Shown here piece by piece: positions 1-9,031 of a DNA stretch of 64,000 bases (its first letter is position 1; each line of letters starts with the position of its first letter). Origin of the DNA: Roseobacter cerasinus (GTDB lineage Bacteria > Pseudomonadota > Alphaproteobacteria > Rhodobacterales > Rhodobacteraceae); NCBI RefSeq assembly GCF_009811755.1, contig NZ_BLIV01000003.1, positions 558,001 to 622,000 of the forward strand. Direction: 5' to 3'. Below the pieces are notes generated by a model that saw only the letters and a list, made by a program, of their open reading frames with translations, was not told where the DNA came from and searched no databases. The position numbers and the translations under genes are program-made.

Positions 1-282
1 ATCTTCGCCGCCTGGCAAGCTTATGTGTTCTTTCAGGCCGGGTTGACCATCGGCAACCTCAATGCCATCGCGCTGGAGCCGATGGGCCATATCGCGGGCA
101 TGGCCGCCAGCGTGATCGGCGCTGTCTCGACTGTGGTGGCAGCGGCCATCGCCTCGCCCATCGGGTTGCTCTTTGACGGCACGTTGCGGCCGCTGGTGGG
201 GGCGATCTTTGTCATGGCGCTCTTGGCCTTCATCGTGATGCGCCACATGGGCCGGGTCGAAGCGCGGCTGCCCGCGGAGTAG
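1..282 (+). CDS. Bcr/CflA-type drug efflux MFS transporter, C-terminal fragment
   Basis: Only the last 93 residues are inside the window; the reading frame is open from base 1, so the start lies upstream. Two hydrophobic segments remain, and the stretch NLNAIALEPMGHIAGMAAS followed by VIGAVSTV matches the conserved region of transmembrane helices 11-12 in Bcr/CflA multidrug exporters, which are inner-membrane proton-driven antiporters. The gene converges with mfd. The substrate cannot be told from this fragment. The family call is fairly firm because the EPMGHIAG motif is characteristic. Confidence 0.8.
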   Translation: MFAAWQAYVFFQAGLTIGNLNAIALEPMGHIAGMAASVIGAVSTVVAAAIASPIGLLFDGTLRPLVGAIFVMALLAFIVMRHMGRVEARLPAE

Positions 283-476
283 CCAAAGCAGCATCCAGAG
301 GCCTTGCGTCACCCTATTGGCAGTGCACCCAGCCGGCACCGCCGGCCAGCCCCCGACCCTCCCGTTTTGCCAAATGCAAACCTCCGGTTTGACGAGAGGG
401 GACTTCACCCCCACCCAGGGTCTGGGGCTGACCTCCGCTCTCCAATAGCAATTCGATAAGGCTTTGAAATACCGAT
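283..476. other. Intergenic region between convergent genes, with a small hairpin
   Basis: No gene is seen here. A perfect 6-bp stem with a 3-base loop (CAAACC-TCC-GGTTTG) lies at 377-391. A looser C-rich/G-rich pairing lies at about 404-430. Neither has a T-tract, so a role in ending the mfd or exporter transcripts is only possible. Confidence 0.35.
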
Positions 477-3400
477 TTAGCTCGCCTTGGCGCGCTTGGC
501 CTTGCGCTCGGCCACAACCTTCTCCGCCAGATCGCGTGCAATCGCAAAGGCGCCCTTGATCTTGTCGGCATCGCCTTTCCAGTCGCGGCGCACGACAATC
601 TTGTTGTCCTTGACCTTCGCCAACCCGCGCTGATCCTGAATGAATTCCACCAACCCCTGCGGCGAGGCAAACTTGTCGTTGTGGAACTGGATCGTGGCGC
701 CCTTCGGCCCACCGTCGAGCTTGGCAATCCCGGCCTTCTTGCACATGGCCTTGATCCGCACGACCAGCATGAGCGTGTTTACCTCTTTCGGCAGCTTGCC
801 AAAGCGGTCGATGAGCTCAGCGGCAAAGCCCTCCAGCTCCACCTTGGTCGTCAGGCTGCTGAGCCGACGATAAAGACCCAGCCGCACGTCGAGATCAGGC
901 ACATAGTCCTCGGGGATCAGCACCGGTACGCCCAGATTGATCTGCGGCGCCCATTGATCATCAGCATCCGACAGCCCCTCCATCTCGCCCGCGCGGATCT
1001 TGGCAATCGCCTCTTCGAGCATCGATTGATAAAGCTCAAAGCCTACGTCACGCATCTGGCCGGACTGCTCTTCGCCCAAAAGATTCCCCGCCCCGCGAAT
1101 GTCCAAATCCTGGCTGGCCAGCGTGAAACCCGCGCCCAGCGTGTCGAGGCTGGAAAGCACACGCAGGCGTTTCTGCGCCGTATCCGTCAGCTTGGCGCGC
1201 GGCTTGGTGGTCAGATAGGCATAGGCGCGCGTCTTCGAGCGGCCCACCCGCCCCCGGATCTGATAGAGCTGCGCCAGACCAAACATATCCGCGCGGTGCA
1301 CGATCATCGTGTTCGCCGTAGGGATGTCGAGGCCCGATTCCACAATCGTTGTGGCCAGCAGGACATCAAATTTGCCATCATAGAAGGCGTTCATCCGGTC
1401 ATCGAGCTCGCCCGCTGCCATCTGCCCATGCGCCACCACGTAGGTCAGCTCTGGCAGCTGCTCTTTGAGGAACTCCTCAATCTCCGGCAGATCCGAGATG
1501 CGCGGCACCACGTAGAAGGACTGCCCGCCGCGATAGTGTTCGCGCAGCAGCGCCTCGCGCAGAGTGACCGTATCGAACTCGCTCACATAGGTGCGGATCG
1601 CCAGACGGTCGACCGGTGGCGTGCCGATGATGCTGAGGTCACGCACGCCCGTTAGGCTCAGTTGCAGCGTGCGCGGGATCGGTGTGGCCGTCAGCGTGAG
1701 CACGTGAATGTCGCTGCGCAGCTGCTTCAGCCGCTCTTTATGCATCACGCCAAAATGCTGTTCTTCGTCGATCACCAACAGGCCGAGGTTCTGGAAGCGC
1801 ACGCCCTTGGCCAGCAGCGCATGGGTGCCGATCACGATGTCCACGGTGCCACGAGACATGCCATCGCGGGTGGCATTGGCCTCCTTCGTGGTCACAAAGC
1901 GGCTCAGCTGACGCACGTTGATCGGGAAGCCCCGGAAGCGCTCTGCAAAGCTCTTGTAGTGTTGCCGGGCGAGCAAGGTCGTGGGGGCGATCACCGCCAC
2001 TTGCACGCCCGACATGGCGGCGACAAAGGCTGCGCGCATGGCCACTTCGGTCTTACCAAAGCCCACGTCGCCGCAGACCAACCGATCCATCGGGTTGCCG
2101 GAGGTCATGTCGCCAATGACCTCTTCGATGGCGCGTAGCTGGTCGTCGGTTTCCTGATAGGGGAAGCGTGCTGCAAAGGCGTCCCACATGCCGGGCGGTG
2201 GCTCCAGCACCGGCGCCTTGCGCAGGGCACGCTCCGCCGCGATGCGGATCAGCTTGTCCGCCATCTCGCGGATGCGCTCTTTCAGCTTCGCCTTCTTCGC
2301 CTGCCAGGCGCCCCCGCCGAGACGGTCGAGCAGCCCTTCCTCATGCCCGTATTTCGACAGCAGTTCGATGTTCTCAACGGGCAGGTAAAGCTTTGACCCT
2401 TCGGCATATTCCAGAAGGATGCACTCATGCGCAGCCCCGGCGGCGGTGACTACCTCAAGGCCTTTGTAGCGCCCGATGCCATGATCCACATGCACGATCA
2501 AATCGCCGGGGCTGAGCGATTGTGTCTCGGTCAGGAAGTTCTCCGCCCGGCGTTTGCGCTTAGGGCTGCGGATCAGCCGGTCGCCCAGCACGTCCTGCTC
2601 GGACACGACAGTGATCCGAGCATCTCCCGCCTTATGGTCCCAAGGCCCCTCAAACCCATGCTCCAGCGCCCAAACCGCCAGATAGAGGCCCCGCCTGCCA
2701 ATGCGCGTGGCATCGGGCACCGGGATCGCTTCGGCCAGCCCCTCATCCTCGATCAGCCCCGTCAGACGCTCCCGCGCGCCTTCGGAGTAGCTGGCAATGA
2801 GAACCGGCCCCTCCTGCATCTTCACCTTCACATGCGCTGCCAAAGCCCCAAAAAGGCTCAAGGATTCCTGCTGGCGCTCCGGCGCAAAATTGCGCCCGAT
2901 GCGCCCGCTGGCATCCGTCACCCCCAGCCCCGTCGGCTGTGGCAGGGTCGCCAGTTGCAACACGCGCCGCGCCTCGGTGCAGGCCTGCCAGGCCGCATCG
3001 TCGAGATACAGCGCCTCAGGCGGCGCGGGTTTATAGACGCTATCCATCTTCGAGCGGTTTGCCATGGCCAACCGCCGCGTCTCATATTGATCCGCGATGC
3101 TGTCCCATCGCGCCAGCCGCGCCGGGGTGATCTGATCGTCCAGCGAAATCGCCGCCTGCGGCAGATAGTCAAAGAGCGTGTCCAACTCCGCGTGGAAGAA
3201 TGGCAGCCAGTGCTCCGCCCCCTGATGCTTGCGCCCCGCGCTGATCGCCTCATAAAGCGGGTCGTCCGTTCCGGCAGCCCCGAACTCAATCCGGTAGTTC
3301 TGGCGAAACCGCGTGATGGAGGCCTCGTCGAGGATGACCTCCGACACCGGCGCAAGCTCGACTTGATCGAGCTTCTCCGTCGTCCGCTGGCTCGCCGGAT

Positions 3401-3977
3401 CGAAGCGCCGCGCGCCGTCCAGCACGTCACCAAAGAAATCGAGCCGCACCGGCCCCAGATCACCGGGCGGATAGATATCCATGATGCCGCCGCGAATGGC
3501 GTAGTCGCCCGGCTCGGTCACCGTGGGGCTTTGCACAAAGCCCATACGCACGAGAAAAGCGCGCAGGGCCACTTCATCCACCCGGTCGCCCACGCGGGCG
3601 GAGAAGGCGGCATCTTGCAAGGTCGCACGGGCTGGCACCCGCTGCATCGCTGCGTTCAGCGTGGTGAGCAGGATAAACCGCTCCGGCATGCCATGCACCA
3701 ATCCGGCCAGCGTCGCCATCCGCTGCGCCGAGATATCGGCATTGGGCGAGACCCGGTCGTAAGGCAGGCAGTCCCATCCGGGAAAGACCACCACAGGCAT
3801 GTCAGGCGCAAAGAACCGCAGCGCCGCGCGCATCGCCGCCAGCCGTTTGTCGTCGCGCGCGACATGCAGAATGGGCTGGCCGCGCGTCTCCAGTTCCTGC
3901 AGCAGAACGCGGGCGTCAAAGCCTTCGGGCACGCCGGAAATGGTGATATGTTTGGGTGGGGCCATGGGCTGCTTCAA
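477..3977 (-). CDS. mfd: Transcription-repair coupling factor Mfd
   Basis: This 1166-residue protein has the usual length for Mfd, an ATP-dependent DNA translocase that removes RNA polymerase stalled at lesions and recruits UvrA. The N-terminal half carries the UvrB-like homology module. The RNA-polymerase-interacting domain follows at about residues 480-560 ([20 protein letters not shown]). The SF2 motor has Walker [12 protein letters not shown], a DEEQ box (VIDEEQHFG), motif [14 protein letters not shown] and motif [11 protein letters not shown]. The C-terminal domain resembles the UvrA-binding TRCF domain. An in-frame ATG four codons later is an alternative start. A very long antisense reading frame across this gene is a GC artefact. 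Confidence 0.97.
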   Translation of the reverse strand: MKQPMAPPKHITISGVPEGFDARVLLQELETRGQPILHVARDDKRLAAMRAALRFFAPDMPVVVFPGWDCLPYDRVSPNADISAQRMATLAGLVHGMPERFILLTTLNAAMQRVPARATLQDAAFSARVGDRVDEVALRAFLVRMGFVQSPTVTEPGDYAIRGGIMDIYPPGDLGPVRLDFFGDVLDGARRFDPASQRTTEKLDQVELAPVSEVILDEASITRFRQNYRIEFGAAGTDDPLYEAISAGRKHQGAEHWLPFFHAELDTLFDYLPQAAISLDDQITPARLARWDSIADQYETRRLAMANRSKMDSVYKPAPPEALYLDDAAWQACTEARRVLQLATLPQPTGLGVTDASGRIGRNFAPERQQESLSLFGALAAHVKVKMQEGPVLIASYSEGARERLTGLIEDEGLAEAIPVPDATRIGRRGLYLAVWALEHGFEGPWDHKAGDARITVVSEQDVLGDRLIRSPKRKRRAENFLTETQSLSPGDLIVHVDHGIGRYKGLEVVTAAGAAHECILLEYAEGSKLYLPVENIELLSKYGHEEGLLDRLGGGAWQAKKAKLKERIREMADKLIRIAAERALRKAPVLEPPPGMWDAFAARFPYQETDDQLRAIEEVIGDMTSGNPMDRLVCGDVGFGKTEVAMRAAFVAAMSGVQVAVIAPTTLLARQHYKSFAERFRGFPINVRQLSRFVTTKEANATRDGMSRGTVDIVIGTHALLAKGVRFQNLGLLVIDEEQHFGVMHKERLKQLRSDIHVLTLTATPIPRTLQLSLTGVRDLSIIGTPPVDRLAIRTYVSEFDTVTLREALLREHYRGGQSFYVVPRISDLPEIEEFLKEQLPELTYVVAHGQMAAGELDDRMNAFYDGKFDVLLATTIVESGLDIPTANTMIVHRADMFGLAQLYQIRGRVGRSKTRAYAYLTTKPRAKLTDTAQKRLRVLSSLDTLGAGFTLASQDLDIRGAGNLLGEEQSGQMRDVGFELYQSMLEEAIAKIRAGEMEGLSDADDQWAPQINLGVPVLIPEDYVPDLDVRLGLYRRLSSLTTKVELEGFAAELIDRFGKLPKEVNTLMLVVRIKAMCKKAGIAKLDGGPKGATIQFHNDKFASPQGLVEFIQDQRGLAKVKDNKIVVRRDWKGDADKIKGAFAIARDLAEKVVAERKAKRAKAS

Positions 3978-3998
3978 TTGGCGCTTCCGCTGCGGGTG

Positions 3999-4526
3999 TC
4001 AACCGCCCAGCGGACCAATTGCGAGATTCTGATACATCCCCCAGAGTGCGGTGATGAAAATAGAGATCACGCCGATCATTTGCACATAGAGCCGATGCCG
4101 GATCAGCCGCCGCCTCAGGGCCTCGCCTGTCGGTTCCGTCTGATAGATCAGCCGCGCGGTCGAGAGCGACAAGAGCCCCACAAGCGACATCGGCAGCCCC
4201 AGCAGAAACAGCGCCTGTGCAATCTCCAGCCGGTAGAAGAACCCCAGAACGCCCAAGCCGGTCAGCAGAAAACACCCCAGCCCCAACAGCCACAGCCCGG
4301 AGACATTGGCGATGAACAACAGCCGGTTGGTGTTGATGCGCACCATGTCTTCGAGGTCCTGCTCGGCCTGCCCGCCATAGCGCCGCGCGCGCGCCACCAT
4401 ATCGAATGGCACGCCCAGCACCCAGTGGCTTGCCGTCGACCACAGCACCGCCAGTGCGATCCAGAACCAGAGGTTCGAGAAGGACCGCATGTCGATCAGC
4501 TCAAAGATGTTCTGGTAAAGGTCCAA
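3999..4526 (-). CDS. Conserved Rhodobacteraceae membrane protein (often labelled component of SufBCD complex)
   Basis: This 175-residue protein has about four hydrophobic segments (LWFWIALAVLWSTASHWV, LLFIANVSGLWLLGLGCFLL, the following LEIAQALFLLGLPMSLVGLL, and a C-terminal MIGVISIFITALWGMY). It reads as a small inner-membrane protein. From memory, close relatives in Rhodobacteraceae carry the annotation 'component of SufBCD complex', but nothing in the sequence shows a link to iron-sulfur assembly. The chosen start is TTG, because family members begin MDLYQN. An ATG 12 codons later (MRSFSNLW) is the alternative. It lies 21 bases upstream of mfd on the same strand and may be co-transcribed with it; it is divergent from hemB. 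Confidence 0.7.
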   Translation of the reverse strand: MDLYQNIFELIDMRSFSNLWFWIALAVLWSTASHWVLGVPFDMVARARRYGGQAEQDLEDMVRINTNRLLFIANVSGLWLLGLGCFLLTGLGVLGFFYRLEIAQALFLLGLPMSLVGLLSLSTARLIYQTEPTGEALRRRLIRHRLYVQMIGVISIFITALWGMYQNLAIGPLGG

Positions 4527-4646
4527 AGGCGCAGGCTTTTGTTGCGTGATTTGCCTCTCTTAGCGGGGCGGCGCGGCAATTCCTACCCTTGGCCCTGCGA
4601 AAAATCCGTGGCAGTCATGCAGTGTCACAAAAACTGGACAGATGCC

Positions 4647-5651
4647 ATGCGACCCACTCAGAGCCCCTTCCCGGCCACCCGCCTGCGCCGCACTCGGCAA
4701 AGCCCCGCGATCCGCGCGCTGACCCGGCAGAACAGTCTCAGCGTGGATGACTTCATCTGGCCGGTGTTTGTGCGGGCGGGCGAAGGGATTGAGGAGCCGA
4801 TCCCCTCGATGCCCGGGGTCTATCGCCGCTCGGTCGATAAGATCGCGAAGGCCGCGCGCGAGGCGGCGGATCTGGGCATCAAGGCCATTTGCATCTTCCC
4901 CTACACCGGCATCGAGGAGCGCACGGAAGATTGCGCGGGCGCCTGGGACCCGGAGAACCACGCCAACCGGGCGATCCGCGCGATCAAGGCGGAGGTGCCG
5001 GAACTGGCGGTGATGACGGATGTGGCGCTGGATACCTACAACATCAACGGTCACGACGGCTTTGTCGAAGACGGCGAGATCGTGAATGACCGCACGGTCG
5101 AGGCGCTGGTCAAGATGACGCTGGCGCAGGCCGACGCGGGCGCGGATATCATTGGACCCTCCGACATGATGGACGGGCGCGTGGGCGCGATGCGGCAGGC
5201 GCTGGAAGCGGCGGGCCATCAGAATGTGATGATCCTGAGCTATTCGGCCAAATACGCCTCGGCCTTCTATGGCCCGTTCCGCGATGCGGTGGGTGCTTCG
5301 GGTGCGCTGACCGGCGACAAGAAGACCTACCAGATGGACCCAGGGAACTCCGACGAAGCGCTGCGGCTGATCGAGCGCGACCTGCGCGAAGGCGCCGATA
5401 TGGTCATGGTCAAACCGGGCCTGCCCTATCTAGATATCTGCCGCCGGGTCAAAGAGACCTTCGGCGCTCCGACCTATGCCTATCAGGTCTCGGGCGAGTT
5501 CAGCATGATCCAGGCGGCGGCGCAGCATGGCTGGATCGATGGCGAGAAGGTCATGATGGAAAGCCTGATGGCCTTTAAACGCGCAGGATGCGATGGCATC
5601 CTGACCTATTTTGCCCCCGCCGCCGCACGGGTGTTGAACGGACAGCGGTAA
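4647..5651 (+). CDS. hemB: Delta-aminolevulinic acid dehydratase (porphobilinogen synthase)
   Basis: This 334-residue enzyme condenses two 5-aminolevulinate molecules to porphobilinogen, the second step after HemA (also in this window) in tetrapyrrole synthesis. The two active-site lysines are visible in SYSAKYASAFYGPFR and MVKPGLPYLD. The metal-binding loop reads DVALDTYNINGHDGF: the cysteines of zinc-dependent enzymes are replaced by Ala and Asp, so this is the Mg-dependent type known from other alphaproteobacteria. The open frame runs far upstream antisense to mfd, but homology begins at the ATG at 4647 (MRPTQSPFP). Confidence 0.97.
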   Translation: MRPTQSPFPATRLRRTRQSPAIRALTRQNSLSVDDFIWPVFVRAGEGIEEPIPSMPGVYRRSVDKIAKAAREAADLGIKAICIFPYTGIEERTEDCAGAWDPENHANRAIRAIKAEVPELAVMTDVALDTYNINGHDGFVEDGEIVNDRTVEALVKMTLAQADAGADIIGPSDMMDGRVGAMRQALEAAGHQNVMILSYSAKYASAFYGPFRDAVGASGALTGDKKTYQMDPGNSDEALRLIERDLREGADMVMVKPGLPYLDICRRVKETFGAPTYAYQVSGEFSMIQAAAQHGWIDGEKVMMESLMAFKRAGCDGILTYFAPAAARVLNGQR

Positions 5652-5758
5652 GCTGCGCAGCTTATGAGCTTTTGAGTGACAGCACGCCCGCCTCGGCGTA
5701 TATTTGCGCACAAGTCGGACAAACCGGCATCAGAGCAATGAAATTACAGGCGGATGAC

Positions 5759-6325
5759 ATGAACAAGATAGATCTTACTCGTCGGGGGTTCACCCTCGGC
5801 GCACTGGCGGGGGTGTCGGTCACGGCGGCCTGCGGCAACGGCATTGGATCGCGTGGCGCGCAAGCGCTCGATGCCCGGGTTGATGCAACCCTCGAAGAGA
5901 TGTACCGGCGCTATCCCAATACCGTGAACCTCGCAGAGAAGTCGAGCGGGATGCTGGTGATGCCACTGATCACCGAGGCGGGCTTCGGCTTTGGCGGGGC
6001 CTATGGGCGCGGCGCGCTGCGGGTGAACGAGGCCACGGTGGATTATTACTCCAGCACGCAGCTGTCGGGCGGGCTGCAGATCGGCGCGCAGCAGTATACG
6101 CATGTGCTGTTTTTCCTGACGGATGAGTCACTGACCAACTTCCGCCGCTCTCCCGGCTGGGTTGTCGGCGGTGACGTGGAATATGTGATCTCGGATCAAG
6201 GCGACGGCGTGAAAGCCGACACCACCACGGCGTTGTCGCCGGTTCAGGCCGCCGTCTTCGGACGCGCCGGTCTGCTGCTTGGCGCGACCTTGCAGGGCAC
6301 CAAGTATAACCGGATCATTCCGTAA
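5759..6325 (+). CDS. SYLF (Ysc84) domain lipoprotein
   Basis: This 188-residue protein begins MNKIDLTRRGFTLGAL, a twin-arginine type leader, followed by a lipobox (VTAAC). It is probably exported by Tat and lipid-anchored. The rest is a SYLF/Ysc84 lipid-binding domain: AEKSSGMLVMPLITEAGFGFGG near the start, then ALSPVQAAVFGRAGLLLGATLQGTKY at the end. The function of the bacterial family is not established; membrane or phosphoinositide binding is known for eukaryotic members. An upstream in-frame ATG at 5738 would add seven residues and weaken the leader, so 5759 is preferred. Confidence 0.82.
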   Translation: MNKIDLTRRGFTLGALAGVSVTAACGNGIGSRGAQALDARVDATLEEMYRRYPNTVNLAEKSSGMLVMPLITEAGFGFGGAYGRGALRVNEATVDYYSSTQLSGGLQIGAQQYTHVLFFLTDESLTNFRRSPGWVVGGDVEYVISDQGDGVKADTTTALSPVQAAVFGRAGLLLGATLQGTKYNRIIP

Positions 6326-6336
6326 GTGGTGGCGCA

Positions 6337-6370
6337 GGTCGGCGGCCACGTCTGAACAGGACCGCCGACC
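6337..6370. terminator. Strong stem-loop after the SYLF lipoprotein gene
   Basis: A perfect 9-bp inverted repeat (GGTCGGCGG ... CCGCCGACC) with a 16-base loop starts 12 bases after the stop codon. There is no T-tract, so it may act as a transcript-stabilising end or a weak terminator. Confidence 0.5.
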
Positions 6371-6491
6371 CGCTTATACCCGCGCCGTTATATGGCGCCA
6401 TGGTGGGGCAAGGGCGAAAGCGCGCTCGCGGTAATTTCACGCTTGTGGCGGGTCTTGCGCTCTGACTGGGGCGCTGCGGTTTTGCAGATGG

Positions 6492-6670
6492 GTGCACCTG
6501 TCTGACGATTGGGACCGTTTCCGCCCGATGGCGCAGGTTCCGATCATGGGCCACGACGTTCTGGCCCTGCGCCAGCGGTTTCTCGAAGACTTGAGGAGCA
6601 AGAGGCTGCAGACGAAGACGATGTATCTGCGGGCGATGCGGACGTTCCCGCGGTATCTGGGCCCCGCGCC
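6492..6670 (+). pseudogene. IS91-type tyrosine recombinase/integrase, N-terminal remnant
   Basis: About 55 residues (GHDVLALRQRFLEDLRSKRL and then QTKTMYLRAMRTFPRYLG) resemble the N-terminal SAM-like domain of the small phage-type integrase that accompanies IS91-family transposases. The similarity stops abruptly after LGPAPDI, and the frame then runs into unrelated sequence and a stop at 6725. No catalytic R-H-R-Y domain and no partner transposase are present, so this is a decayed insertion. The surrounding 6371-6999 holds no other recognisable gene. Bases 6820-6880 are distinctly AT-rich. Confidence 0.5.
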
Positions 6671-6879
6671 GGATATTGGTGTGGATGCTTCTTTTCGCCC
6701 CCCGCCTTCCAGGCGAAGTCAGTAGAAGCGGGCATGTTCGTCGCGCCTGTCGCAGCAAACCGACCAAAACCGTTTGCCGCGAAACCTGGTGTCATTGGTG
6801 AAAAACCCGTAGTGCACCAGAGTGGAATCCCCAAAACAATACCCCACAAACTTCTGATATTATTATATATCCTCAGTTA

Positions 6880-6898
6880 ATGTAAAAAACATTCACAT
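6880..6898. promoter_or_regulatory. Palindromic box, copy 1 of 2, upstream of the DUF2852 gene
   Basis: ATGTAAAAAACATTCACAT is an inverted repeat (6 of 7 arm positions pair around a 5-base spacer). It is nearly identical to the box at 6938-6956, with centres 58 bases apart. Two copies on the same face region before one gene suggest an operator; the regulator is unknown. Confidence 0.45.
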
Positions 6899-6937
6899 CT
6901 AGCCTTGTAACCTGCCTGCCGGATCCCAATCTCTGTA

Positions 6938-6956
6938 ATGTGAAAGACATTCACAT
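6938..6956. promoter_or_regulatory. Palindromic box, copy 2 of 2, upstream of the DUF2852 gene
   Basis: ATGTGAAAGACATTCACAT is a perfect 7-bp inverted repeat (ATGTGAA/TTCACAT) with a 5-base spacer, ending 43 bases before the DUF2852 start codon. It resembles a CRP half-site pair, but with a spacing of seven rather than six between TGTGA and TCACA. The identity of the regulator is open. Confidence 0.5.
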
Positions 6957-6999
6957 CCCCGGAGATCCCGAGGACCACACACAGCAGAAAGGCACTTCG

Positions 7000-7416
7000 A
7001 TGACCACCGCGACTCATGTCACCCCCCTGCCCAGCCAGCCCGGTTGGTTCACCCGCGCCGAAAACTGGCTTGATTCGAAAGGCAAGGGCGCTTGGATCGC
7101 TGCTATGGTCCTGGGCTTTGTCTTTTTCTGGCCGGTTGGTCTGGCCCTTCTCTTCTACATGATCTGGAGCAAACGCATGTTCACATCCTGCAGCCGTAAA
7201 TCCACCTCCATGCGCCAAGGGATGCGCGCAATGCGACCCAGCGGCAACTCGGCCTTCGATTCCTACAAGGCCGACACGCTGCGCCGTCTCGAAGAGGAAC
7301 AGGAACAGTTTGAAGCCTTCCTGGAGCGGCTGCGCGACGCCAAAGACAAGGCCGAGTTCGACCAGTTCATGGAAGATCGCTCGCGCAAGGGCGCTGACCC
7401 CGCAGCCGAAGCCTGA
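7000..7416 (+). CDS. DUF2852 membrane protein
   Basis: This 138-residue protein of unknown function has the DUF2852 layout. A short N-terminus is followed by one strong membrane segment (WIAAMVLGFVFFWPVGLALLF), a basic stretch, and a charged C-terminal helix (ADTLRRLEEEQEQFEAFLERL) likely to form a coiled coil. The start at 7000 is chosen for its ribosome site (AGAAAGG). An upstream in-frame start at 6940 falls inside the palindromic box and is unlikely. It stands alone between the integrase scrap and the RDD gene, so expression is probably set by the two boxes upstream. Confidence 0.8.
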   Translation: MTTATHVTPLPSQPGWFTRAENWLDSKGKGAWIAAMVLGFVFFWPVGLALLFYMIWSKRMFTSCSRKSTSMRQGMRAMRPSGNSAFDSYKADTLRRLEEEQEQFEAFLERLRDAKDKAEFDQFMEDRSRKGADPAAEA

Positions 7417-7571
7417 GCCATCGCGCCGGGGCCCCTGCGGCCCCGCGCACAGGTGAGGGCTGGCGGCACGTTGCCCGCCCTGCCCTCTCCTCATTTGAAC
7501 CTCAACAGCGTTTAAGCGTATCACCGGGGCGAATGCGCGCCCTTTTCGCGCAGAGCAAAGTGCAGGACATC

Positions 7572-8009
7572 ATGCCGCTTCCCGATCCACACAGCCAGCC
7601 AGAGTTCTATGACAGTGTCCCGATGAAACGGCTTCTGGCCTGGGCGGTCGACGCGGTGGTGACGGGCATCGCCTGCCTGATCATCCTGCCCTTCACATTG
7701 TTCACGGCCATTTTTATCCTGCCTCTGCTCTTTCTGGTGGTTGGTTTCATGTACCGCACCGTCACCCTGGCCAACGGGTCCGCAACCTGGGGCATGCGCC
7801 TCTTCGCCATCGAGCTGCGCCTGCCGGACGGCGCGCCATTGACGCTCGGCACGGCCTTTGCCCATACGCTGGGGTATACGATCAGCTGCGCCATGGCGCC
7901 GCTGCAGCTGATTTCCATGGTGCTGATGGCGACAACGGCGCGGGGCCAGGGCCTGACAGACCAGGTTCTCGGAACGGTGATGATAAACCGCCGCAGCACG
8001 AGCATGTGA
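7572..8009 (+). CDS. RDD family membrane protein
   Basis: This 145-residue protein shows the RDD pattern: the N-terminal [15 protein letters not shown] (R and D of the family motif), membrane segments at about residues 25-60, and [15 protein letters not shown] before a third hydrophobic region near residues 95-115. RDD proteins are small integral membrane proteins of poorly defined role. The start at 7572 is chosen by homology; an earlier in-frame ATG at 7533 would add 13 residues. It lies 67 bases upstream of bpt on the same strand and is probably co-expressed. Confidence 0.82.
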   Translation: MPLPDPHSQPEFYDSVPMKRLLAWAVDAVVTGIACLIILPFTLFTAIFILPLLFLVVGFMYRTVTLANGSATWGMRLFAIELRLPDGAPLTLGTAFAHTLGYTISCAMAPLQLISMVLMATTARGQGLTDQVLGTVMINRRSTSM

Positions 8010-8076
8010 ACGCAAACTTCATCTTGGCGGCTGGCAAGGGTCTTGTTATCCTTGGCGTGTAGCGAGTTGGAGTCTC

Positions 8077-8895
8077 ATGCGCCACACATTGCCGATAGCG
8101 CCGCAATTCTATGTGACGGCCCCGCAACCCTGCCCCTATCTGGATGGGCGCATGGAGCGGAAGCTGTTCACTGCTTTGCAGGGCGACAATGCGGACAAGC
8201 TGAACGACAGCCTGTCGCAGCAAGGCTTTCGGCGCTCGCAAAATGTGCTCTATCGTCCCTCCTGTGCGGAGTGTTCCGCCTGTCTGAGCGCACGCATCGA
8301 CGTGTCGCAGTTCAGGTCCTCGCGCAGCCAGCGCCGTACGGCAAACCGCAATGAAGATCTGGCGCGACGCGCCACCTCGCCCTGGGCCTCTGAAGAACAA
8401 TACGAACTCTTCCGCACTTATCTCGACAGCCGCCACGCGGAAGGCGGCATGGCGGATATGGACGTCTTCGAGTTTGCCGCCATGATCGAAGAGACCCCCA
8501 TTCGCAGCCGCGTGGTCGAATACACTCATAAAGAGACAGGCGATCTGATCGGGGTGAGCCTGACAGATGTGCTCTCTGACGGGCTCAGCATGGTCTATTC
8601 CTTCTACGCGCCGGACGAACCCAAGCGCTCACTTGGCACCTATATGATCCTCGATCATATCCAGATCGCCGAAGAGGCCGGGCTGGACTATGTCTATCTG
8701 GGCTATTGGGTGCCGGGCAGCCAGAAAATGGGCTATAAGTCCAAGTTCTCGGGCCTTGAAATCTATGTCGGTGGGCGCTGGCAAAAGATGACCAGCCCGG
8801 AGGAGTTCACAGCCGACATGCACCCGCTGTCGAACGATCCGATTGCGGAACAGGTGGCCAATATCCACCTGCCGGACACGCGCCCGACGCGCTAG
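8077..8895 (+). CDS. bpt: Aspartate/glutamate leucyltransferase (arginyltransferase family)
   Basis: This 272-residue enzyme transfers leucine (or arginine) from charged tRNA to N-terminal Asp or Glu of proteins, feeding them to ClpS/ClpAP degradation. Family hallmarks are [19 protein letters not shown] at the N-terminus, the cysteine-rich [17 protein letters not shown], and the C-terminal GNAT-like half with [18 protein letters not shown]. The length is typical. The ATG is preceded by TTGGAG. Bacterial members mostly use Leu-tRNA, hence the name chosen. Confidence 0.93.
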   Translation: MRHTLPIAPQFYVTAPQPCPYLDGRMERKLFTALQGDNADKLNDSLSQQGFRRSQNVLYRPSCAECSACLSARIDVSQFRSSRSQRRTANRNEDLARRATSPWASEEQYELFRTYLDSRHAEGGMADMDVFEFAAMIEETPIRSRVVEYTHKETGDLIGVSLTDVLSDGLSMVYSFYAPDEPKRSLGTYMILDHIQIAEEAGLDYVYLGYWVPGSQKMGYKSKFSGLEIYVGGRWQKMTSPEEFTADMHPLSNDPIAEQVANIHLPDTRPTR

Positions 8896-9031
8896 GTCAC
8901 GCAGCGTCATGGGCGGCACTCCGCCTTTCATTGAACCGTCGTAAACTTCTGTTTTTTGGGCCGTGATAGCGGCGCTACACCTTATGCGTGTGCGCCACTA
9001 CAGGCTCATCAGAATCGGAGAAAGACCCCCC

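Noticed and set aside
2427-4646. Open frame of about 740 codons antisense to mfd, running into hemB
   Set aside because: Low-complexity Arg/Gln/His-rich translation with no family features; hemB homology starts at 4647 and mfd is certain on the other strand.
5650-5663. AAGCTGCGCAGCTT palindrome at the hemB stop as a terminator
   Set aside because: A perfect palindrome leaves almost no loop, and no T-tract follows.
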